Shown: positions 58,901 to 64,000 of the stretch, one piece after another
Layout: the number at the start of each line of letters is the position of its first letter
Position numbering within the stretch: position 1 is the first letter of the stretch
NCBI GenBank assembly: GCA_023512835.1
Contig: CM042090.1
Coordinates: forward strand, 10,323,343 to 10,387,342
Reading direction: 5' to 3'
From: Taxillus chinensis
Taxonomy: Eukaryota > Streptophyta > Magnoliopsida > Santalales > Loranthaceae
Length of the DNA stretch: 64,000 nucleotides
Program-made: the position numbers and the translations under genes
Notes under the pieces: generated by a model
Told to the model about the DNA's origin: nothing
What the model saw: the letters and a program-made list of their open reading frames with translations, nothing else
Databases searched by the model: none

Positions 58901-60542
58901 TTTAAAACATTCACCTCACTGAAAGATTATTTTAGGGGTTAGCTCTAAAATCTAAAGACTATCTTCTAGGGACTTCATACCACCAGTAATAGCCAATAAG
59001 GCTCCTCCTGTTAAGGCAGCTGCACCAATGATACCTCCACGTTTCCATTTAGCTAATGAACATGATTTAGTTTCTTTTTCATTTGCTTGCTCCACCTTTG
59101 ATAATGCCATTGAAGAGAAAGCAACCATAGTCTCCATTGCCTCCTAGAAACAGAAATTTCATCACATGCATGATAATATATGGAGGGACATTTAAAACCC
59201 AAAATATGTTGAAATTTTGGTATCTGAAAGCAGGATTAACCCACAAGGTGTATCGAAAAATTGATCAGTCACATCAGTGTTGATTCATTCTCTCTAACCT
59301 AAAGTCTATCTATAAGCATTCGAATGTCAAGTGAAATCGAGATCAAGGCAGAGAAGGACCATCCTGTGCAATGTAGATGCAATAATAAAAGAAATTAATA
59401 ACTATTTAATGATAATTGAAGACATATACCATCTTAATCCACTTGAGATCAAGCCAGGCAGCCACCAACCGCAGAGCTACACGATGCCGAGAATCAAAGC
59501 CTTTCCTTTTAGCAGATGTTTTGTCATCGCAAGGTTTGTCTGCCAGACAGGCTGATAAGAGCTCATATACAACCAAAACTCTCCTTTCATAACGGAGCAC
59601 TGTCAAACCTTCCATGGGATCCTCATCAAAGATACCAAAAGACTCATTTGGAGTCTGCCCCATGCAGCACACGTCATCATCAACATTCATCTTTTTTGTA
59701 GTCTCAGGGTGTACATTCAACGATTCCGTGCTACTACATGTCTCAGAAGGGGCAGTAAATCTCTCCTTCCACTCATGTTCATACTTCCGCTGCATCTCTT
59801 TCCTAGACTCGTACACCACAGACGTGGTTTCCATACTTTGTGCCATACAATCTATAGCTTTTGACAAAGCAAGTTCATTGTCCCTATTTGCGGAAGAGTT
59901 CTCACCACTGTCTTCCGAGAGTAACCTCAGAAACTACCACAAAATATATGTAACATAATCAAAGCATCAGAATAAACCGTTAATTCAAAAAAAACCCAAT
60001 AAAGTGCTAAATTTTTATTATTTCACATTTCGTAACATAAATTCATCAGAAATTTTTTTAAAAACACCAATTGTAACCCAAGCTCGAATACGTGGTTAAG
60101 TGTAGAGAGAAAATGAGTCTTTACCGCCCCAACGTGGTTCCGGGCCGGAGAAGAGGCCGCAGTTTCTTCAATCCCGGGCCATGCTGTGGAGTCTATTTCT
60201 AGGAACCTGTTGATGACAATGTCAGGAAGCAGGGACACAGATTGTAACAGCGTACAGTAACGTAAAGATCAGGACAATCCATCAGCCACAACAACGGGTG
60301 ATGAATGGAATGACTATGAGTGGTGAGCGGGAGAGAGACCTGAAAACAGGACGGAGGAGACCAAATTTGTGGTGGACCCAAAGCTCCGGGTGGGGCGAAA
60401 TGGAGCGAGCGGCGGGTGAGGGTTCTTGTTCGGGGTCGAGGAGGAGCGGGCGGGTCTGGTGAGTCTGGGCCTGGTGGAGAGCGAGCGCAAACAGCATGCC
60501 GGCAGCGTACCCCTGCGTCGGAGAAAGCGGGGACGACGGCAT
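40996..60542 (-). CDS. DUF726 / TMCO4-like membrane alpha/beta-hydrolase-fold protein (15 exons)
   Basis: Exons, 5' to 3' on the minus strand: 60542-60340, 60206-60125, 59933-59430, 59143-58981, 58870-58718, 57674-57577, 57116-57025, 56448-56378, 56287-56152, 55530-55471, 55376-55294, 55194-55118, 54977-54907, 41284-41227, 41118-40996. All introns are GT-AG and all phases agree; total 1,974 nt, 657 residues. The start follows an in-frame TAA two codons upstream. Residues 1-290 are soluble and partly acidic. A Gly/Ala-rich hydrophobic region spans about 299-375, and another membrane-like segment about 459-488. The nucleophile elbow GFSLG puts the putative catalytic Ser at 529. VVLLGAPIP and YSTNDW follow, and GHSSYLW holds His 627. 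This order and length match plant DUF726 proteins; the family's substrate is unknown. Exons 14-15 lie beyond a 13.6-kb intron. Expression was not testable. Confidence 0.9.
43520..46939 (+). mobile_element. Full-length hAT transposon with exact 8-bp TSD
   Basis: The left tip CAGCATTTGAAAATACGGG and the right tip, which in reverse reads CAAGGTTTAAAAATACGG, are imperfect inverted repeats. Identical TAAATGAG lies at 43512-43519 and 46940-46947. GGCGAGGCGGG-type GC-rich subterminal sequence is present at both ends. The 3.42-kb interior has a CGTC-rich untranslated leader (43740-43991) with a likely intron (43992-44098), then a multi-domain transposase pseudogene. It sits inside intron 13 in antisense to the host gene. 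Confidence 0.93.
44114..46622 (+). pseudogene. hAT transposase: BED finger, DUF659, dimerisation domain
   Basis: The ATG at 44114 opens [14 protein letters not shown]-type finger follows with [19 protein letters not shown]. The DUF659 core includes [17 protein letters not shown] and [11 protein letters not shown], then [12 protein letters not shown] and [14 protein letters not shown]. The catalytic-region tail has [30 protein letters not shown] and [12 protein letters not shown]. The dimerisation region has [19 protein letters not shown] and [17 protein letters not shown]. In-frame TGA/TAG codons occur at positions expected to be Trp (44144, 44814, the CERN-W site near 46110, and a WW site near 46006). 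A frameshift occurs at the A-run near 44537, another near 45655. It is inactive. Confidence 0.88.
47515..48445 (-). pseudogene. L1-type LINE fragment (RT C-terminal / zf-RVT)
   Basis: On the minus strand [20 protein letters not shown] (about 48400-48340) is followed by [10 protein letters not shown]. After a broken stretch come [20 protein letters not shown] and CAWVLW (about 47715-47640), the CX2C..HX..HC zinc-binding reverse transcriptase tail (zf-RVT). Several stops and losses; no active site is present. It belongs to the same general lineage as the plus-strand fragment at 50708-52409. Confidence 0.65.
48446..49168. other. Intronic sequence, no clear feature
   Basis: Possibly more LINE-derived DNA, but no motif that I can name. 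Only short open frames. Confidence 0.3.
49169..50345 (-). mobile_element. Retrotransposed element of LINE type, minus strand
   Basis: On the minus strand it starts with a pyrimidine-rich GAGAAGCTCTCCCCTCTCTC leader near 50340 and ends TATTATTAAATTTCGC..TATA followed by nine A residues (about 49170-49178). The polyA tail and the TTATTATTAAA-type end resemble the end of the LINE at 52409 (TTAATAAAATTTTTC). The 215-codon open frame at 49205-49852 has a hydrophobic, low-complexity composition and no RT motif, so I treat it as non-coding. It could be a LINE reduced to its two ends or a non-autonomous derivative. Confidence 0.45.
50346..50700. other. Intronic sequence, no clear feature
   Basis: No motif or open frame of note between two LINE-derived segments. 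Confidence 0.35.
50708..52409 (+). mobile_element. 5'-truncated L1-type LINE, plus strand
   Basis: RT C-terminal motifs [20 protein letters not shown] and [20 protein letters not shown] are followed by the zinc tail [20 protein letters not shown] with [12 protein letters not shown] (51950-52067). A 3' UTR then ends TTAATAAAATTTTTCTTACTTACC plus eight A residues at 52409. Frames change near 50925, and a 21-G run (51386-51406) interrupts the middle. It is truncated on the left and lies antisense to the host gene, inside its intron 13. Confidence 0.8.
51386..51406 (+). repeat. 21-base G homopolymer
   Basis: Twenty-one consecutive G residues inside the LINE coding region, following CAATC. It breaks the RT frame. 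Its length is at risk of assembly error. Confidence 0.85.
52410..53605. other. Intronic sequence with one short open frame
   Basis: The 77-codon plus-strand frame at 52994-53227 contains [20 protein letters not shown] but matches no family I can name. It has no neighbours that would make it a gene. The rest shows nothing. Confidence 0.3.
53606..53967. mobile_element. MITE-like element
   Basis: The left end has GTGTGTTTGGTAAGTGAATTT. The right end in reverse reads AGGGCTTGTTTGTTTTGAGTTT. These resemble each other and the GGGCTTGTTTGG ends of Tourist-like MITEs. The interior is AT-rich with no frame. The target duplication is unclear. Confidence 0.45.
53968..54373. repeat. Tandem duplication of about 210 bp
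   Basis: Copies 53968-54177 and 54178-54373 share blocks including CAATGGAATTTAAGA, AGATACAATTCT, TTAGGAGGCAAATCAGT and CAAGCAAACA. The right copy ends exactly at the stop codon of the candidate alternative exon (54374), so the unit may be its 3' UTR. Confidence 0.7.
54374..54593 (-). CDS. Candidate alternative last exon of the DUF726-type gene
   Basis: A pyrimidine-rich acceptor (..CTTCTCTCTCTAG) ends at 54594, 313 bp below the exon 13 donor. Spliced to exon 13, the split codon AG|G gives Arg and the frame stays open for 73 codons (start [14 protein letters not shown], end LEGGMNY) to TAG at 54374. The resulting 670-residue protein would lose the GIQPI and HSSYLW end and therefore the putative catalytic His. 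I recognise no homologue of this tail. A chance open frame is possible: phase agreement alone has a one in three probability. It could also be a gene fragment carried into the intron. Confidence 0.35.
56680..56832 (-). mobile_element. tRNA-derived SINE in intron 7
   Basis: On the minus strand an A-box-like TGGTGTGATGG is followed by a B box GGTTTGAGACT. The conserved plant SINE body follows: GGGAGCAGCCTCTT, then CCTTGTGCACTGGGTATGACC. Length is about 150 bp. This arrangement and the terminal CACTGGGTATGACC are typical of plant Au-type SINEs. It lies in the same orientation as the host gene. Confidence 0.75.
57254..57350 (-). pseudogene. Decayed duplicate of exon 7 inside intron 6
   Basis: The minus-strand sequence GCTAGCAGTTAAGATCTTTG.. 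to GAGGCCATGGGGAAGAC lines up with exon 7 (57116-57025), including about 40 bases beyond its acceptor. It lacks about 18 bases (the EEEDFV codons) and has TAA in place of GAG early on. It was presumably made by a local tandem duplication and is not usable as an exon. Confidence 0.6.
58358..58717 (-). repeat. 180-bp tandem duplication that copies a splice donor
   Basis: Copies 58358-58537 and 58538-58717 begin CAAGCAATATAAAGGAATAA and end TTATCAC. The upper copy ends exactly at the exon 5 boundary (58718), so the GTGATAATAA donor of intron 5 is reproduced at 58537 without its exon. Confidence 0.8.
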
Positions 60543-60930
60543 ATCTTAGTCGTCGTCGACGTCTCCGCCCCCGTCGCAGATCGGTTTAATCACAGCATCA
60601 TCGGTGGTTTTGGTTCGGTTGGTCGGCGATTTGTCCGTTTGTTTGTATACATTCACTCAAACCCTGTGTGTGTGTTGCGGTTGTCGGTTGACTCGAATCT
60701 GGGTGTTTTCTTTTCTTCTGACTGACGCTTTCTGCGTACGGAGGCTTGTCGCGTAGCCCACTAAACTCTTCATAATATTCTAGTTCTAACTAAATGTTTG
60801 GTATCGATTTGAGTTTTTTATTTTAAAAAAAACTGTATTACAAATTAGTATTGAAGAATTGTTTTTAACCTTCCGAGGTACATGGTTTTTTTTTGCTAAT
60901 GTTTTCGAAATAGTTATTTACAAGTCATGA
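60543..60930. promoter_or_regulatory. 5' flank of the DUF726-type gene
   Basis: GC-rich and CG-dinucleotide-rich from 60543 to about 60760 (GTCGTCGTCGACGTC near the start codon), then AT-rich. No clear TATA box was seen upstream on the minus strand, consistent with a dispersed housekeeping-type start, though this is inference. Confidence 0.35.
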
Positions 60931-61300
60931 CGGTATCATGTCCACAACTATCCCGTATCCTGTGAAAGCACCACTAATTCCTCTATATGCACGAGCTGTT
61001 CTAGGGTTAGCTTTAAAAATGCAATCCTTCCGGCAGTCACACAACAACAAGCTCTGGGATATATCACTGGTCTCCTCCCTCCGGCAGAAGCAAACGTTGT
61101 CTCTGTCTCTTTCCCCGCTGCCGTAGTCGTTGAACATCCCTCATGTCGAAGCAGACCTCGCTTTTGTCTCTCTCTCCCTACTGTCGTCGAGCATCCCTCA
61201 ACCTCGGGTGTGTTACCTCTTCTTCTCCCCGTAGTCAAGCCTCCCTCAAGTAGATCCCGGGTGTCCCCTCTGTCCTCATTGCAAACTTGTGAAGAGGTAA
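60931..61300 (+). other. Pyrimidine-rich leader-like stretch
   Basis: CT-rich sequence with three degenerate repeats of the form GTCGWNGARCATCCCTCA (about 61126-61260), ending in a good donor GAAGAG|GTAAGAG near 61294 and followed by T-rich intron-like DNA. It may be an untranslated first exon of a gene or element on the plus strand, but no coding exon follows in the window. Confidence 0.3.
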
Positions 61301-62400
61301 GAGAGATTACTGTGTTTAAGTAATTGTATTTTGTGTAGTTTTTTTCCCAATCTAAGTTCATGGGTTAGTGTGTTTCTATGTTACTATCTAATTCACAATT
61401 GCAACCGCATCTTGTTTGTGCGATTATCTTAGTTCGTATTTATTTTATTTTTATTTTTTATGAAATTTATATTTAATTATTTTTTGTTTGGTATTTGGGT
61501 TTTTTTAATCTTCTCTCCTGTTAGACTTTTTTAATTTTGTATATTTTTTAAATTCATCTTTGTTTGACTACTTTCTTTTTAGCACATGTGCTTCTGTAAT
61601 TCAACCATCGTTTATTTCACTATTCTTGTTGTTCTCTCAGTTGGAAAAACATTGTTATTTTCTTTCCTTTTTTAAATTTTGATTTTTCAACGAAGGTTCT
61701 GATATTAACAACACCCAGCTTGGGTAATGCCTCTTTTGAGGGTTCCTTTGTTTTGAATTTGACATTTTCGTGTAGAAAGATTGTTGGGTATCACGTGTTC
61801 TTGAAATCCTCTATTTATTAGTGAAGATTTGAAGAGTTTGTAGTTGTGCTTTTTAACTATAATGGGTCATTGTACCTGTACTTTATTTATTTTTTTGTTT
61901 TTTAGCTCTAAGTGAGCATACCAATTTTTAGTGAAAACATGTGATGATGGTATGAGAATTTGTTTTCCAAATCCTTCTATAATACTGTTGTGGTATGGTT
62001 TCATTGTACACAATTGGCTGACTCCCACCCATGTCTCTTTTTTCATCTAATGTTTAGACATTAACATTCTTTCAAGAAGAAAAAGAAGAAAAGTTTAGAC
62101 CATTATTATTAAACATCCTACAAAATTTCTAGAGCAACCCCTATATATAAATATGATCACGATTGACTTATTTGGTGTGATTGCATTGATTGGCTTCACT
62201 AAGGACTAGTTGTTTTTGAATTTGGTTTTAATTTGTACTCATTGTTGTGATTACTATTTAATATTTGTTGGATGAATGTTTCTATTATCAAATTCTTGTT
62301 GAATCACTAATACTTTTTACTCCTTTGAGACAACATAGAATTTTTATGATAAATCTATATTTGCTTATGTGGTAGGGGCTTGGATAATGTAGATGACCTC
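61301..62400. other. T-rich intron-like or intergenic DNA
   Basis: No protein, RNA or repeat end recognised before the hAT tip at 62401. Confidence 0.4.
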
Positions 62401-62940
62401 CAGGGCCGGCCTAAGGGGAGACCCAGTAGGTGGCTACCTAAGGCACCCGGCCCATTGGTCCAGTTCAGGGGCACCAATTTTTTCCATATAGGGCACCCGC
62501 CGCTCCACCCATTGACTGCATGCATCCACGCACCACACATCCATGAATTGATCCTCCCATACCACATCGCAGTCACTCTCGAGCCCCGCCGACCTCTGGC
62601 ATCGTGCAGCCCTACACGGCTGCACTCGACTCGCCTTTCATTGTCTAACGGCTGCGGCGATGCCCTCAGCTCCTCACCTTTCATAGTTTCACCGAGCCAC
62701 TGAGGCCGCGCGACGAGTGATAGCATGAGACGACGACATAGCAACAGCAACGTCGCAGCCGTTGACCGACTGATGCATGACAACTGTTGACTAATGATAT
62801 AGCAGACAACAAAGATGATTCGTCGATCCGGCGGGTGGAGACGAGCCGAAGGAGATCCAATCCTCCATGGCTCCACCTCCACTCCTCGGTAGTTAGCTCC
62901 TCCAGGCTCATGGTAGTCAGCTCCTCCTGGCTCACGACAG
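62401..62940 (+). mobile_element. Left end of an hAT-like element
   Basis: CAGGGCCGGCCTAAGG at 62401 is close to the tip of the hAT at 7582 (TAGGGCCGGCCCTG). A GC-rich leader-like region to about 62940 follows, as in that element. No matching right tip or second copy of the preceding 8-mer ATGACCTC was found before the window ends, so the right boundary is unknown and it may be truncated. Confidence 0.5.
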
Positions 62941-63585
62941 TTCTCCTTCCCTAATTACTCAACGGGTCTTTTTTTTAGTTAATAGCAAATTGACAAAGTT
63001 TAAATTGAATAATTTAATTAAAAATTAATTATTATCATATTGATAAATGATACTTTGATTTGATGACTATGAGATCGATATAATTTTTACATTTGAGCAA
63101 TTGAATTGAATTGAAGTATAAAATTTAAAATTATTTCACTAGTTTGAATAATTTTAATTTAGTGTTGTAGTGTGTTGAATTATGTATGGATTAATGGATG
63201 CTTTTGTTTTGATAATGTTTTTAGTTTTTTAATTCAATTATATTTGATTAGATGACTATGATATTAATATAATTTCATTATATGAATTATTGAATAATAT
63301 TTAGATACTGTAATTTTTGAGTGTGTTGAATTGTAATATGATAATTTTAAAATTTATCAATTGTTGACGGAGATGATGATACTTGATGGTTTTAAAATTT
63401 ATCAAAAGCAAGAAGATTAAAATTTATATGATTGTTGATGGTTTGCTGCTAATAATTTTTTAGATAATACTAATAAATCATCCGTACGGATTAACAATAT
63501 AGAAATCATTTAATTACTTGTATATATAAAATATGTTAGCAACTTTACCTTAACGAATAATATGAAACTAATAGCACAATTATCC
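62941..63585. other. AT-rich DNA, possibly interior of the hAT-like element
   Basis: Repeated TTTAAAATTTATCAA-type stretches near 63350 and 63390. No gene seen. Confidence 0.35.
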
Positions 63586-63684
63586 GGCATATTTCAAAGC
63601 TTATTTTATTTTTATAATTTAACCAAAATCTCCATGTATCTTTTTCAGTATCAAATTGCATTACAACTTGAGGGCTAGTCTCTA
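63586..63684 (-). pseudogene. FAR1-type DNA-binding domain fragment
   Basis: After a T-rich tract and an AG, the minus strand encodes SPQVVMQFDTEKDTWRFWLN then YKNKISFEICR. This resembles the beginning of the FAR1 domain of FAR1-related and Mutator-derived proteins (a hydrophobic-F-D/T-E-x-A/T-x-x-FW-x-x-Y pattern). The zinc-chelating residues that should follow are absent downstream, so it is a fragment or an exon whose continuation I could not find. Confidence 0.4.
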
Positions 63685-63849
63685 TGTTAAAAAAAAATAA
63701 TTCAAAACAGAATGTGTAAAATGAATTGATCCGTGCGATGAACCAATTCACAGACCTGCCACCCTTGCACTGTGCATGTGCGACCCCCAGACTCTGAATC
63801 CCCGTCAACCCGTCTCTACGACCTAAATATTCAATAATTCAAATAAATA

Positions 63850-64000
63850 TTTATTCAATTATTCACCGACACAATCGCAAAGAGCAAGCCGCCGCAGAGC
63901 CAGAGGCGCAGCCGCAAAGAGTTCATCTCCTCCCTCCCTCGTCCAGTCGTCTTTGTCCTGCTTGGTCAGCGGTCAGCGGTCGGCGGTCGTCCTCCTCGTC
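63850..64000 (-). other. GC-rich edge, possible 5' region of a minus-strand transcript
   Basis: The minus strand has a short frame from an ATG at 63926 (MNSLRLRLWLCGGLLFAIVS) that looks like a signal peptide and is followed by a possible donor GTGAAT. It sits just upstream of the FAR1-like fragment. GACCGCTGACCGCTGACC repeats lie at the edge. Too little is visible to call a gene. Confidence 0.25.

Noticed and set aside
60426..60725. 99-codon plus-strand open frame
   Set aside because: Shadow of exon 1 and the GC-rich 5' flank of the minus-strand DUF726-type gene, whose phase-consistent exons explain this region better.
62355..62882. 175-codon minus-strand open frame
   Set aside because: Spans the tip of the hAT-like end at 62401 and its GC-rich leader; no domain.

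Overview
This is a plant nuclear window, most likely from a eudicot. It is AT-rich and intron-bearing, and it is dominated by nested, decayed transposable elements: Ty1-copia, Ty3-gypsy chromoviruses, a TRIM-like miniature, hAT DNA transposons, L1-type LINEs, a tRNA-derived SINE and MITE-like elements. I cannot name the species. No bacterial operon, CRISPR array, rRNA or tRNA gene is visible.

Layout. 0.6-3.6 kb: a decayed minus-strand copia whose interior carries a TRIM-like element with an exceptionally short internal domain. 3.66-6.77 kb: an internally deleted chromodomain gypsy element with both LTRs, PBS and PPT. 7.58-9.21 kb: a non-autonomous hAT with an exact 8-bp target duplication. 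9.2-17.4 kb: AT-rich intergenic DNA with two MITE-like elements and an LTR-like stretch. 17.76-31.64 kb: a copia element split by a complete 9.25-kb gypsy chromovirus on the minus strand (5-bp duplication ACTAG). 32.9-36.7 kb: a gypsy gag/protease remnant interrupted by a 2.65-kb foldback element with hAT-like tips. 37.2-40.15 kb: a pair of inverted repeats that may bound a degenerate DNA transposon.

The one clear host gene lies on the minus strand between 60,542 and 40,996. I could reconstruct 15 exons by following reading phase through GT-AG introns. They give a 657-residue DUF726 (TMCO4-like) alpha/beta-hydrolase-fold membrane protein with an intact GFSLG elbow and the family's terminal HSSYLW motif. 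Its last two exons are separated from the other thirteen by a 13.6-kb intron that contains a complete 3.4-kb hAT copy, LINE pieces of both orientations, a MITE-like element and a 220-base open segment. That segment could splice in frame as an alternative last exon. Other introns hold a SINE, a decayed duplicate of exon 7, and a tandem duplication that copies a splice donor. Right of the gene are a pyrimidine-rich leader-like stretch, the left end of another hAT, and a short FAR1-type domain fragment.

Nothing here amounts to a demonstrably new system. The strongest leads are the giant transposon-filled intron with its candidate alternative terminal exon, the foldback element, the very compact TRIM, a G-to-A stop-codon pattern at conserved tryptophans in the hAT and copia copies, and a duplicated ACGT palindrome in the gypsy LTR promoter. 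Coordinates of splice sites, LTRs and target duplications were read by eye; identities to families are from motif recognition, not database search.
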